From assembly GCA_023443925.1 (NCBI GenBank), contig JAEZSL010000314.1, forward strand, positions 1 to 59,253: 59,253 nucleotides of DNA, in the 5' to 3' direction. The DNA is from Bacillota bacterium. Lineage in GTDB: Bacteria; Bacillota_A; Clostridia; Lachnospirales; Lachnospiraceae. Shown in pieces: positions 50,306-59,253 of the stretch. The notes below the pieces were generated by a model. It had not been told where the DNA came from and did no database searches. It worked only from the letters and a program-made list of their open reading frames with translations. Each line of letters starts with the position of its first letter. Position 1 is the first letter of the stretch. Both the position numbers and the translations under genes were made by a program.

Positions 50306-51082
50306 ATGAATTACAAATTATTAGTAGATACGGCAATGTTAGCCGGCGAAATTATGCTGATTGGCGGCGCGGAAACCTATCGTGTAGAAGATACCATGTG
50401 CAGAATATTAAAGATATCTGGACTGGAAAAGACAGAAACCTTTGTCACGCCTACCGGTATTTTTTTAACGTTAGGAGATTCCAACATCGACTCCATAACC
50501 GTGGTCAAAAGGGTAGATAACAGAATCACGAATATTTCTAATATATATGAAGCGAATAACGTATCAAGAGATCTGTGTGACGGCCGGATTACCCTGGAAG
50601 AAGCCTATTCAGCTTTAAAAAACATTAAGCTTAAAAAGCAATACGGGAGAATCACTAATTATTTCTGTACCATGATAGCAGCGTTGTCTTTTACAATCTT
50701 ACTTGGCGGTGATTGGTTTAATAGTTTAATTGCAGGTTTAAACGGCGGTTTAATTGTTATAGTTCTTATAATTACCTGGAAAGTTAAGATAAATAACTTC
50801 ATTAAAAATTTGATGTCATCTATTCTGATTGCCTTTAACAGTATGATTTTCCTTCATTATTTTGGGACGGCTATATCTCTGGATACCCTAATCGGCGGTT
50901 CCGTCATGCCGTTGCTGCCCGGTGTGGCAATTACCAATGCAATCCGGGATACCTTGCAGGGGGATTATATGTCCGGAGGTGCAAGAGCCATTGAAGCTTT
51001 TGTGTCTGCGACTTCCATTGCGGCAGGCATTGGTATCGGGATTGCATTCTATTCCCTTATGGCAGGAGGTATCGTACTATGA
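50306..51082 (+). CDS. ThrE-type threonine/serine exporter, N-terminal part
   Basis: 258 aa from the ATG at 50306 (a GTG at 50294 is also possible). AMLAGEIMLIGGAETYRVED is the family signature, followed by five membrane segments to the C-terminus. ThrE exporters in Firmicutes are often split into two subunits; this one carries the DUF1212 half and overlaps the second subunit by 4 nt. Confidence 0.85.
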   Translation: MNYKLLVDTAMLAGEIMLIGGAETYRVEDTMCRILKISGLEKTETFVTPTGIFLTLGDSNIDSITVVKRVDNRITNISNIYEANNVSRDLCDGRITLEEAYSALKNIKLKKQYGRITNYFCTMIAALSFTILLGGDWFNSLIAGLNGGLIVIVLIITWKVKINNFIKNLMSSILIAFNSMIFLHYFGTAISLDTLIGGSVMPLLPGVAITNAIRDTLQGDYMSGGARAIEAFVSATSIAAGIGIGIAFYSLMAGGIVL

Positions 51083-51501
51083 TTTTGATTCAGGTCATCG
51101 GAACCTTTGCTGCGGTCATGTCGGTAGCAATTACACTTGGAGTTCCGAAGAAATTCTTATGGTATGCCGGTTTGGTAGGAGCTGTGGGCTGGCTGGTATA
51201 TCTGCTCCTTGGTGCGGCAGGAGCCTCTACGGTAGCCAGTATGTTTGTAGCAGCTCTGGCGGTAGCCATGATTTCTCATATTTTTGCAAGGATAAAGAAA
51301 ACGCCGGTTACGTTATTTTTAATTGCCGGTATCCTTCCCCTGGTTCCCGGGGTGGGAATGTACCGCATTGTTTATAATCTGATTACCAGTAATAACTCTC
51401 TGGCAGGATATTATTTCAGTGAAACGATGCAGATTGCAGGCATGATTGCCCTGGCCATATTTATTATGGATACCTTATTCCGGATATTCCAGAAGAATTA
51501 G
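51079..51501 (+). CDS. ThrE-type threonine/serine exporter, C-terminal part
   Basis: 140 aa, ATGA-type overlap. Four to five membrane segments and LVPGVGMYRIVYNLIT, matching the DUF3815 half of the exporter. Works with the 50306 product. Confidence 0.85.
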   Translation: MILIQVIGTFAAVMSVAITLGVPKKFLWYAGLVGAVGWLVYLLLGAAGASTVASMFVAALAVAMISHIFARIKKTPVTLFLIAGILPLVPGVGMYRIVYNLITSNNSLAGYYFSETMQIAGMIALAIFIMDTLFRIFQKN

Positions 51502-51686
51502 TTTAAAGAATTGGATTTCACTTCGAAAAAGGCGGAAAATTTAAGCATTCTTAAGTCTTGTCTTGCAATTGACACGTAATAAAGGTAAAATAATTATATG
51601 CTTCAAAAGTCGGATTACGCATATACGAGGCAGTAAAACATAACGAGGATATTTCGGAAGGAATTCCGGAATGTATAGGAGCTAAT

Positions 51687-52256
51687 ATGAGAATAGGACT
51701 TTTAAGACACTTTAAAGTAAACTGCCCCCATAAAAAAATGATGACATCTAAGGAGTTCAGGGAGTGGTCGGATTGTTACGAGACTTCAAAGGTAATAAAA
51801 AAACAGGTTGAAATGTATGGTATTGAATGGGATATCTGTTATGTCAGTGATTTACCCAGAGCAATCACCACCGCAAAAGAAGTATATAGCGGAAATTTGA
51901 TTATTGATAAATTATTAAGGGAAGTCGACAATGCTCCTTTTATACATTCCGAGAGACTGCGCCTGCCCTTTGAGGTTTGGCATATATGCGGCAGACTGGC
52001 CTGGTATTTTAAATCGAAAAGCCAGCCGGAATCAGTCATTGGCACCAGAAAGAGAATTAATGCTTTTCTGGACCGGATTGATTGGTCAAAAGAGAATATA
52101 CTGATTGTGTTTCATGGTTTTATGCTCTTTAACTTTCAGAGAGAACTTAGGAAACGGGGTTTTACCGGAGAAAAAGTCAAGATTGTAAAGAACGGGGTAC
52201 TCTATCAGTATATACAGGAAGAACTTGAGTATGAAGTGAAAAACAGCAGGATTTAA
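51687..52256 (+). CDS. histidine phosphatase superfamily protein, 189 aa
   Basis: IGLLRHFKV supplies the catalytic RH motif; a second His in IVFHGFML and DLPRAITTAKEV fit the phosphoglycerate mutase-like fold. Substrate unknown. Flanks RlmH together with a second member of the superfamily at 52875. Confidence 0.8.
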   Translation: MRIGLLRHFKVNCPHKKMMTSKEFREWSDCYETSKVIKKQVEMYGIEWDICYVSDLPRAITTAKEVYSGNLIIDKLLREVDNAPFIHSERLRLPFEVWHICGRLAWYFKSKSQPESVIGTRKRINAFLDRIDWSKENILIVFHGFMLFNFQRELRKRGFTGEKVKIVKNGVLYQYIQEELEYEVKNSRI

Positions 52257-52346
52257 TCCGTTTTAGAACATACGGACAGTAAATGTTGAAGGAAAGGTAT
52301 GTTCAATGATTGATTTGGGTCCGTCAATGTGGACATAGGTATCAAA

Positions 52347-52826
52347 ATGAGGATAACAATTATTGGCGTAGGAAAAATAAAAGAAAAATATTTTAGCTCG
52401 GCAATTGATGAATATACAAAACGTTTAAGCCGTTACTGCAAGTTAGAAATTATCGAGGTAACGGATGAAAAAACACCGGACCAGGCAAGTGAAGCAGAAG
52501 AAAACCAGATAAAAAAAGCAGAAGGCGCCAGGATACTAAAGTACATAAAAGACGGAACCTATACCATAGCTCTTGCCATTGAAGGAACCATGCTTTCCTC
52601 AACAGAGATGGCAGATAAGTTAGAACAGCTGGGAGTAAACGGAACCAGTCATATTACCTTTATCATCGGTGGCTCCTTAGGACTAAGCCATGAGATCATG
52701 GAACGGGCGGACTATAAGATGAGTTTTTCTAAAATGACATTTCCTCATCAGCTAATGCGGGTTGTTTTATTAGAACAGATTTACCGGGCATATCGGATTA
52801 ATTCAGGTGAGCCATACCATAAATGA
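52347..52826 (+). CDS. rlmH: 23S rRNA pseudouridine(1915)-N3 methyltransferase
   Basis: 159 aa from the ATG at 52347, exactly the family length. MRITIIGVGKIKEKYF, the central FIIGGSLGLS (AdoMet site) and the terminal LMRVVLLEQIYRAYRIN-type knot are diagnostic SPOUT motifs. Methylates Psi1915 of 23S rRNA. Confidence 0.96.
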   Translation: MRITIIGVGKIKEKYFSSAIDEYTKRLSRYCKLEIIEVTDEKTPDQASEAEENQIKKAEGARILKYIKDGTYTIALAIEGTMLSSTEMADKLEQLGVNGTSHITFIIGGSLGLSHEIMERADYKMSFSKMTFPHQLMRVVLLEQIYRAYRINSGEPYHK

Positions 52827-52874
52827 TTATTAGCACATTCATACGGCATAAATCGCGAAAGGCAGGGAATTACG

Positions 52875-53501
52875 GTGCATATATATTTAATAAGACATGG
52901 ATGGCAGAACACGTCTTTATGCAATGAAGATGTCGGTCTGACCGAAGAGGGGTTTATGCAGGCAGATTTACTGGGGAAAAGGCTGGAAAGCTATGAAATT
53001 GATGCAGTATACTCCAGTCAATTAATCCGGGCAGTGCAAACTGCCGAGGTAATAAATCTGTATATACGAAAGAATCATTATATTAGGGAAAATATTGCGG
53101 AAATATCCTTCGGAGATTTGGAAGGAAAAACCAACGAATATATTAACGAACATTTTGCAGAGTTTAAATCCGAACAGATGAAATTAGAAGAAGATATCCC
53201 ATATCCTGGCGGTGAATGCGGCCTTGATGTATTTCAAAGAGCCATATTTACAATCAATGAAATAATTAAGACGGATAATAAAAAAGTGGCGGTTGTAACC
53301 CATGGAGGAGTTATCCGGGCCTTACTGGCCGGCTTAATGGGATTTAATATGGAAAAGAAGCAGCTGTTTGGCTATTCCCTGGAAAACAGCAGCATTACGG
53401 AGTTGGTATATGATGAGAACTATAACCGGTTTTATCTCCAGCGTTTTAATGATTTTTCCCATCTGGAAACCAGACCGGAGCTAATGAGAATCAACTGGTA
53501 G
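52875..53501 (+). CDS. histidine phosphatase (phosphoglycerate mutase/CobC-like)
   Basis: 208 aa, GTG start. IYLIRHGWQNTS holds the catalytic His, VYSSQLIRAVQTAEVI, EISFGDLEGK and VVTHGGVIRALLAG the other motifs, all intact. Could act on a phosphosugar, a nucleotide or alpha-ribazole phosphate; no cobalamin genes are in view. Confidence 0.85.
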   Translation: MHIYLIRHGWQNTSLCNEDVGLTEEGFMQADLLGKRLESYEIDAVYSSQLIRAVQTAEVINLYIRKNHYIRENIAEISFGDLEGKTNEYINEHFAEFKSEQMKLEEDIPYPGGECGLDVFQRAIFTINEIIKTDNKKVAVVTHGGVIRALLAGLMGFNMEKKQLFGYSLENSSITELVYDENYNRFYLQRFNDFSHLETRPELMRINW

Positions 53502-53548
53502 ATGAATCATTATCAATTTAATAAATAGATCATAATTAAAATCAAAAA

Positions 53549-53578
53549 CAGAAGGCATCGAACTGCTTTCTGTTTTTT
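53549..53578 (+). terminator. terminator after the histidine phosphatase
   Basis: CAGAAGGCA/TGCTTTCTG stem (one G-U) with a 6-nt loop and six T. Confidence 0.8.
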
Positions 53579-53658
53579 ATATACAAACAATAATTTTCCC
53601 TGCGAATATAATTATTCTGCAAACATATTTTCTCTGACAAAAAAGGTTAACAAAAAAA

Positions 53659-54228
53659 TCAAGAAAATACGTGCTCCATAAAAATCCTGATACCGATAAT
53701 AATCAAAATACAACCACCAAAAATCTCCGCTTTTTCTTTTAAGAAGCGGTCGAACTTTTTACCCAGGAAAGTACCAAAGAGGCTGAATAAAAATGTAATG
53801 ATTCCGATAATGGCCACTGCCACGAATATATTCGTCCTCATTACTGCAAAACTAATACCAAGTGCCAGGGCATCTACACTGGTAGCAACTCCCTGTGCCA
53901 GGAGAATTTTTAAGGTAAAGTCCTCCGTCATGCAGGTGTTGTCTGGATTCCTGTAAGCTTTAATTCCTTCCAGTATCATATTGCCGCCGATAGCGCTTAA
54001 TAGCAAAAGCGCAATCCAATGATCTAAGAATGCGATAGTTTCATAAAAAGCACTGCCGATATAATACCCGATAAGGGGCATAGCGGCCTGGAATGCTCCA
54101 AAGGTAAAAGCGGTCAGGTAAGCGTCCTTACGCCTGAACTTTTCATAACACAGGCCATTGGTGACAGATACGGCAAAAGCATCCATTGCTACGCCGAAAG
54201 CAAGAATCAGAATTATAACAATCCCCAT
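53659..54228 (-). CDS. mntP: MntP-family manganese efflux pump
   Basis: 189 aa from the ATG with GGGAGGG upstream (an ATG 15 nt earlier precedes that ribosome site). Six membrane segments; two internal halves each with the conserved Asp: LAFGVAMDAFAVSV and GVATSVDALALGIS. Exports Mn2+ when it is in excess. Confidence 0.9.
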   Translation of the reverse strand: MGIVIILILAFGVAMDAFAVSVTNGLCYEKFRRKDAYLTAFTFGAFQAAMPLIGYYIGSAFYETIAFLDHWIALLLLSAIGGNMILEGIKAYRNPDNTCMTEDFTLKILLAQGVATSVDALALGISFAVMRTNIFVAVAIIGIITFLFSLFGTFLGKKFDRFLKEKAEIFGGCILIIIGIRIFMEHVFS

Positions 54229-54367
54229 GGAGGACCCTCCCATAGCAGCCAGTTTAATTAATCAACAATTTATAGTATGATATTTATTCATTGAAATAAT
54301 ACAATAAGCAATTTCATTTCTTTCGTATATAGTCTGTATGCAGTAAGGTTCTTTTATATACCCTGAT

Positions 54368-56347
54368 TTAACTTAGGGCATTTCTCTGATTTAAAATCCA
54401 TTTATCACGGTCAAGGGGATTGACGCCTCTGCGCTTTGCGATGGAGCCTAATTCCAAGGGGCATTCCCGATAACCGTAAAACCGGGTACTTAATATACCT
54501 CTTCCGCCCGTTAAGGATGCCAGGCGGATTGAATAGTCCAGAGAAGCAGCAACCGGCACCAGGGCTTTTATATAGCAGGAACCGGAGGTAATGACGGGTG
54601 AATCAAATTGTCCCCGCATGGTAATTAAATCTCCGATAATTTTACCGGCATATTCTTCCGACGCAATAATGGTTAATGTTTGCATAGGCTCTAAAAGGGA
54701 TGTACCGGTGTTGCGGAGTGCATCCATAACAGCCAGGGGAGCTGCCAGGAAGAAATCCATGGGATGAGTATGAACAATATGATGTTCCCCATCGGTCAAT
54801 GTTACTTTCAGGTCAGTTACCTCCCAGTTGTACATCCCCTGTTTTAAGGCCCGTGGAACGGCAGTGGCAACATGGTTCTGATATCGGTAGAACATCTTGT
54901 CATTTGGTACCTTGGATTCAAAGGAGTAGCCGCAGCCTCTTGGCATCGGTTCAATTTCCAGATGTATAATAGCCCAGCAGGGCTTTGGCATAGTATAATA
55001 TTCACTGCCGCGGCCAGCTTTTAAAGGACTTTCTTTATAAATTACCGAGGGTTTTGTAAAGGAGATATTAAGGTTATACCTTTCTTTTACCACCGCTATT
55101 AAAATTTCAAGCTGAATTGTACCGGTTATGGAGATTAATATTTCGCTGTCTTCCGGAATATATTCCATGTCCAGCTGGGGATCTTCAGCGGATAATTCTT
55201 CAAATGCCTGCATTACCTTAGGAAGTGCTTCCTTAGATTCGGGTATAACGCTTACCTTTAACAAGGGGACCGTTATCTGGTATCCTGATTTTTCTGTTAC
55301 TTCTCCGATAATATCTGAAATTCTGGCATTGGAAAGACCGCACAATGCTACAATATCACCTTTTCCAGCTTCGCCTACGTCTATATATTTTGAACCGAAA
55401 TATCTGCGGATCTGGGTGATTTTATTTACAGAGTCACGTCCCGGAAATTGAATGGTATCCCGGTTGCGGATCGTACCTCCAAAAAGCCGCACATGAGCGA
55501 TCCGGCCCATACCTTTATCATGGGATACTTTATATACAATGCCGGATAATGTATTATCAGACCTGTTTTTAGAAGGCGAAATATATTTTATTAAGAATTG
55601 ATACAAATCCTGAATTCCAACGTCAAAACTTCCGCTGCCGCAGAGTATGGGTAGAACAGCTCCTTTGTTTATATAATCATTTAATTTTTCCGTCAGAGTT
55701 TCCGCAGCTACCGTATTTTCGGATAAATATGCCTCCATGATTCCTTCATCAATATCGGCAAGGGACAAGGTCAGAGCTTCTATGTCTTTCACCGTTTCAC
55801 TGTCCGCAGTTTGTTTCACGGACTGAAGAGGAGAGAGGAGTTCTGAACAGCAGGTCTTTTCCCCTTCATTTTTTATTTTTGAACAAAGAATTATAGAATC
55901 CGTAAACTTTTCCCGTATCTGTTTTATAACATTTTCAATATTGCTGCCGGTACGATCTATTTTATTAATAAATAAAATAACGTTAGTATGGGTTGCCCTT
56001 AAAGCCTCAAAAAGTATTTCTGTCTGAGACTGAATTCCTTCCACGGCAGAGATAACCAGAATAGCGGCGTCCAGAATAGATAAGGCACGCTCTACTTCTG
56101 CTACAAAATCTATGTGGCCTGGTGTATCTATAATATTGATCTGTTTTTCGGGTGTATTAATATATACGCAGGAGGATTGCACGGAAATACCCCTTGCACG
56201 TTCAATTTCCATAAAATCTGTCTGGGAAGTACCGTCATCTACACTTCCTGCGGTTCTTAATACGCCGCCGTGATATAATAAATGTTCGGTAATTGTTGTT
56301 TTGCCTGCATCTACGTGTGCTACAATCCCTATATTGATTATTTCCAT
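54368..56347 (-). CDS. TetM/EF-G-like ribosomal protection GTPase
   Basis: 659 aa from the ATG at 56347 with GGAAGG upstream; a longer reading to 56413 adds an unlikely leader. G1 AHVDAGKTT, G2/G3 RGISVQSS and DTPGHIDF, G4 NKID, and domain IV with the loop MPKPCWAIIHLEIEP. Related to TetM/OtrA ribosome protection proteins, but the ends differ from the classical tetracycline genes and there is no tet-type attenuator leader that I can see. Could protect ribosomes from an antibiotic or a natural product, or have a housekeeping role. Confidence 0.88.
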   Translation of the reverse strand: MEIINIGIVAHVDAGKTTITEHLLYHGGVLRTAGSVDDGTSQTDFMEIERARGISVQSSCVYINTPEKQINIIDTPGHIDFVAEVERALSILDAAILVISAVEGIQSQTEILFEALRATHTNVILFINKIDRTGSNIENVIKQIREKFTDSIILCSKIKNEGEKTCCSELLSPLQSVKQTADSETVKDIEALTLSLADIDEGIMEAYLSENTVAAETLTEKLNDYINKGAVLPILCGSGSFDVGIQDLYQFLIKYISPSKNRSDNTLSGIVYKVSHDKGMGRIAHVRLFGGTIRNRDTIQFPGRDSVNKITQIRRYFGSKYIDVGEAGKGDIVALCGLSNARISDIIGEVTEKSGYQITVPLLKVSVIPESKEALPKVMQAFEELSAEDPQLDMEYIPEDSEILISITGTIQLEILIAVVKERYNLNISFTKPSVIYKESPLKAGRGSEYYTMPKPCWAIIHLEIEPMPRGCGYSFESKVPNDKMFYRYQNHVATAVPRALKQGMYNWEVTDLKVTLTDGEHHIVHTHPMDFFLAAPLAVMDALRNTGTSLLEPMQTLTIIASEEYAGKIIGDLITMRGQFDSPVITSGSCYIKALVPVAASLDYSIRLASLTGGRGILSTRFYGYRECPLELGSIAKRRGVNPLDRDKWILNQRNALS

Positions 56348-56636
56348 TATTCTGTTACCTTCCCGTTTTGTTAGTATTAGTACCTCTATATTATAAATCC
56401 ATAGGATAGACAAGACAATGTTTTATCATATTAAATTCATGTTCTATGGTAAGTGATTTATAGCAGCAGCATAATTAACCGGACCGGACTCTGGGTGCTG
56501 CTTATGTTAATAGATTCGCGGGTGCTGCGTTAAATACTATAATTTTTTATAAAAAGATAACATGGGATTGAAAATTATGACGGAAGTGATACAATTAATT
56601 GGGTTTGACAGAATATTTGACAGAAAGGATTACATA

Positions 56637-57821
56637 ATGTTACGGAACATAAATAACTGGCTTAAAAAAGAGAGGGTGTTAGCCATATCAACAGCGTTTG
56701 CTCTGTTGACGATGATCTTTGTAAGACCCTCCACAGATTACATCGAGTACATTGATTTCCGTGTTTTAGCCCTGCTGTTTTCTCTCATGGCGGTAGTAGC
56801 CGGTATAAGCGGGCAGGGAGTATTTTTGTTACTATCGGAGAAATTATTTGACAAGGTCAAAACCGTCAGGGGCATGTGTAATATACTAATTACAGCGTGT
56901 TTCCTGTCGTCCATGTGGATAACAAACGATGTTGCAATTATTACCTTTGTTCCTTTTGCAGTTTTAATGCTGAAACAGTCGGGACAGGAAAAATATATGA
57001 TTTATGTAATTATCATGCAGACCATTGCGGCTAATCTGGGTAGTATGCTCACACCGGTAGGGAATCCGCAGAATCTTTATTTATATTCCTTTTATCACCT
57101 GGCAGAAATTAATTTTTTAAAGATAACAGTACCACTGGTTTTAGCTTCCTTCATTCTGCTAAATCTTATTAATCTTTTTATTAAAAAAGAACCGGTTAAA
57201 TTAGCAGCTGGTCCAGGCATAGGTGAATCAGTAAATGGACAGAATCCCGAAACCGTATACAATGTAATGAGTATGGAAACCGACAAAGTCATTTGTTCGG
57301 GAAATAGAATACAGATAGCGGTATATTTCTCCTTATTTATATTATGCCTTTTAGCAGTACTGCATCTGGTCGATTACCGGATCGTACTGGCAGTTGTAAT
57401 CCTTGTAATTGGAGCAATGGACAAGCAGGTATTGAAAAAAGTGGATTATTCTCTGCTGCTGACCTTTATAAGCTTCTTTATTTTTTCAGGCAATCTGGGG
57501 ATTATCAAAGTGGTTCACCAGGTTATTTCGGATATGGTTATATCCAGAGAAGCAGCGGCAGCCATCCTTTTAAGCCAGGTAATCAGTAATGTACCGGCAG
57601 CAGTACTCTTATCCAATTTCACTTCCGACGCCGGCAGTTTAATTGTGGGAACCAATCTGGGAGGCCTTGGAACTATCATAGCATCTCTGGCCAGTCTGAT
57701 CTCTTTTCGGATTTATCTGAAAACAGAAAAACCTCGTGGCCTTAAGTTTCTGGGGTTCTTTACCGCTGCAAATGTTGGGATGCTGTCAATTTTGGTTGTC
57801 ATTCATTACTTTGTACTATAA
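56637..57821 (+). CDS. SLC13/ArsB-superfamily anion transporter
   Basis: 394 aa from the ATG at 56637 with AAAGGA upstream. About ten membrane segments; two repeats with the paired motifs WITNDVAIITFVPFAV...MLTPVGNPQNLY and QVISNVPAAVLLSNF...GTNLGGLGTIIA, which define the ion-transporter superfamily (CitMHS/ArsB/DASS). Substrate may be a dicarboxylate, arsenite or Na+; it cannot be told. Confidence 0.85.
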   Translation: MLRNINNWLKKERVLAISTAFALLTMIFVRPSTDYIEYIDFRVLALLFSLMAVVAGISGQGVFLLLSEKLFDKVKTVRGMCNILITACFLSSMWITNDVAIITFVPFAVLMLKQSGQEKYMIYVIIMQTIAANLGSMLTPVGNPQNLYLYSFYHLAEINFLKITVPLVLASFILLNLINLFIKKEPVKLAAGPGIGESVNGQNPETVYNVMSMETDKVICSGNRIQIAVYFSLFILCLLAVLHLVDYRIVLAVVILVIGAMDKQVLKKVDYSLLLTFISFFIFSGNLGIIKVVHQVISDMVISREAAAAILLSQVISNVPAAVLLSNFTSDAGSLIVGTNLGGLGTIIASLASLISFRIYLKTEKPRGLKFLGFFTAANVGMLSILVVIHYFVL

Positions 57822-57829
57822 TAACCACA

Positions 57830-58000
57830 ATGAACAATCTCATCGAAGGGGATACGGTAACCGTTGATCACGTTAAGGCCAAAAAGATTTCCGCAGACAA
57901 GATAAGCATTGGAGATAACTGTGAGATTGAATGTGCTGAATATAAATCCGATTTACAGATCTCACCCTCTGCTCTTGTTAAGAATAAAATACGCTTGTAA
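57830..58000 (+). pseudogene. bactofilin-like C-terminal fragment, 56 codons
   Basis: Reads MNNLIEGDTVTVDHVKAKKI then ISIGDNCEIECAEYKSDL, like the last strands of a polymer-forming cytoskeletal (bactofilin-type) protein, without its N-terminal part. No ribosome site. Taken with the short reading frame next to it, this looks like decayed sequence. Confidence 0.5.
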
Positions 58001-58048
58001 TATAAGTGTCATGTTTTTGGCTGTTTATTTTACGATCTTTTAAAGAAG

Positions 58049-58219
58049 ATGCAAAGTATCTATACATTTTCTAAAGCTGACGCATATAATATCAAAAAGC
58101 TATTTTTACTTATTGTTATATCAGCTGTGTTTCAGACAGCATACCTTATATCAAATAGTATGATTTCTTCCACTAAAATCATGGTTTTCATGTATACCGG
58201 CAGCTTAAAGCTTGCCTGA
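58049..58219 (+). CDS. possible 56-aa membrane peptide (doubtful)
   Basis: MQSIYTFSKADAYNIKKLFL then a hydrophobic LLIVISAVFQTAYLIS segment. Weak ribosome site. It may be a remnant rather than a gene. The rest of 58001-58533 shows nothing I can name. Confidence 0.25.
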   Translation: MQSIYTFSKADAYNIKKLFLLIVISAVFQTAYLISNSMISSTKIMVFMYTGSLKLA

Positions 58220-58533
58220 AATTTAAGCAGCGTTCCGGAGAGAGTAATACAAGTAAAGGACTACGGAGATTTGCAGGAAGTCACACTGAATTTAACATAT
58301 TAATTAAGTACCACAGAAGTCATGAATTACTTATAGCTGTGAATATTTCATTTTATAAAATCCCTGGGTTCTTATACCGGAGATGAGAGATACATTCTAT
58401 GAGAAACTGATTGGCGGCCATATGGCTATTTATATATCACAGCGGCACCCATCAGAAGCTTGTGAACCTAAACGGTAAATATGCGCAGTTGTATAAACAC
58501 GCGCAGCATTTTGCTTGATGAAAGGAGTTAAAC

Positions 58534-59097
58534 ATGGCAAAAAATGCAGTTGGTACAAAAGGATATGTAAAGGTTAAGAAACGTAAAAAGAGAAGACTTC
58601 TTAAGTATCTTATCGCTTACGCCGCAATTCGCACAACGGTTAAAACAGCAGGTAAACTTATTGATAAATATAACGAAGGCCCAGAAATTGCAGAGGATAG
58701 TGATGTGTTAAATTACTCCGTGGCATTTAACGGTAAGGAAGTTAAATTAGATCATGAACCCTTTAATGGCGCTACGATTAATACGATCTGCAGCGGCTTA
58801 AAACTGGATTTGAGTAATGCAATTATTGAAGATGATGTAAACATCTTTTGCAAAAGCACCTTAAGCGGTATCAGCCTTATTGTTCCTGAAAATGTAAAAG
58901 TAGATATCTCCTCCGATTCGAAATTAAGTGCTGTAGCCAATAATGTACCTGGTATTAATGACGATACGGTTCCTACCATCCACATTCACTCTGAGAATCT
59001 TTTGTCAGGAATCGACATAAAGGTAAAAAAGGCAAGCGTTTTCAAAACAAAAACTTTTGACGAGGAGATAGAACCAGAAACCATTGATATTGAATAA
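58534..59097 (+). CDS. LiaF-like C-terminal domain protein, 187 aa
   Basis: AAAGGAG upstream. Basic start and one membrane-like helix (LKYLIAYAAIRTTVKTAGKL), then a right-handed beta-type domain (TICSGLKLDLSNAIIEDDVN, VPENVKVDISSDSKLSAVAN) that matches the C-terminal domain of LiaF/DUF2154 cell-envelope-stress proteins. No adjacent LiaRS pair. Role by fold only. Confidence 0.7.
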   Translation: MAKNAVGTKGYVKVKKRKKRRLLKYLIAYAAIRTTVKTAGKLIDKYNEGPEIAEDSDVLNYSVAFNGKEVKLDHEPFNGATINTICSGLKLDLSNAIIEDDVNIFCKSTLSGISLIVPENVKVDISSDSKLSAVANNVPGINDDTVPTIHIHSENLLSGIDIKVKKASVFKTKTFDEEIEPETIDIE

Positions 59098-59142
59098 TAA
59101 ATCATCAAACGAAATAAAGTTGCATTAAAAGTAAAAAGACTC

Positions 59143-59170
59143 TTGAAATTTTTCATGAACGTGGTACAAT
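59143..59170 (+). promoter_or_regulatory. promoter of the last gene
   Basis: TTGAAA, 16-nt spacer, TACAAT, 56 nt before the start codon at 59227. Confidence 0.7.
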
Positions 59171-59226
59171 ACTAAGCATTAATATAAATAATATTTTATA
59201 AATATGAATTTAGGAGGAACTTATTT

Positions 59227-59253
59227 ATGAAGAAGTTATTATGTTCAATGCTT
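59227..59253 (+). CDS. start of a gene cut by the window edge, probable exported protein
   Basis: Only MKKLLCSML is visible, with AGGAGG upstream. The basic start then hydrophobic residues look like the beginning of a signal peptide. Nothing more can be said. Confidence 0.6.

Overview
The window is AT-rich Firmicutes DNA. The strong AGGAGG-type ribosome sites, the tmRNA tag ADDNLAYAA, the ThrE/RlmH/MntP neighbourhood and the phage gene families point to an anaerobic clostridium, most likely in the Lachnospiraceae. A complete tailed-phage prophage of about 38.9 kb (4199-43060) sits against the 3' end of the host tmRNA gene ssrA (43052-43395, minus strand). Host DNA flanks it on both sides.

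Left host flank (1-4030): the 3' end of smpB, small hypothetical genes, two tandem structured units ending in a terminator (1912-2143), a protein with repeated FYESG-type units and a membrane protein. Positions 4030-4200 are the decayed 3' end of a second, related large serine recombinase, which is a scar of an earlier occupant of the same site.

Prophage, left to right: two membrane proteins and a CI-like repressor on the minus strand; a small gene behind a promoter that contains a LexA-like box; a divergent control region with three operators; an early operon with SSB, an HUH-type Rep, an RNase H-like protein, a C5 DNA methyltransferase and an HNH protein; plasmid-like ParA and a ParB fused to a DUF3850-like domain; an inserted PAPS-reductase-like gene between short direct repeats; a Dam-type methylase; an internal tyrosine recombinase; a run of small Cys-rich genes including an RNA polymerase alpha-CTD-like protein; and a late-gene regulator followed by a terminator. 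The late operon runs terS-terL-portal-protease-capsid, connectors, tail tube, frameshifted tail chaperone, tape measure, tail tip, fibres, holin and amidase. A DNA ligase and a small gene lie on the opposite strand. The large serine recombinase is at the right end.

Two features stand out. First, the tail fibre gene at 35889 appears to be a four-cassette switching system. A 14-bp near-palindrome (TAAATAATAATTTA) lies at the fixed/variable junction of the expressed fibre and at the head of three silent, start-less fibre C-termini. All four are in the same LNNN reading frame and form two tail-to-tail pairs (36871-37517 and 40884-41497). Second, the phage attachment site lies inside the 3' end of the recombinase gene. 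It can be rebuilt as two 10-bp inverted arms, each exactly 16 nt from a central GA. Integration therefore swaps the last 31-33 residues of the recombinase for antisense tmRNA sequence and leaves the gene's terminator at the far end of the prophage. The left junction has two phage-type half sites, consistent with a tandem-lysogen scar.

Right host flank (43396-59253): a Gfo/Idh/MocA oxidoreductase, 19-bp tandem repeats with flanking palindromes, a cyclophilin lipoprotein, an OmpR-type two-component system, a lipoprotein and a PH-like protein, a two-part ThrE exporter, RlmH between two histidine phosphatases, MntP, a TetM-family GTPase, an SLC13/ArsB-type transporter, a decayed stretch and a LiaF-like protein.
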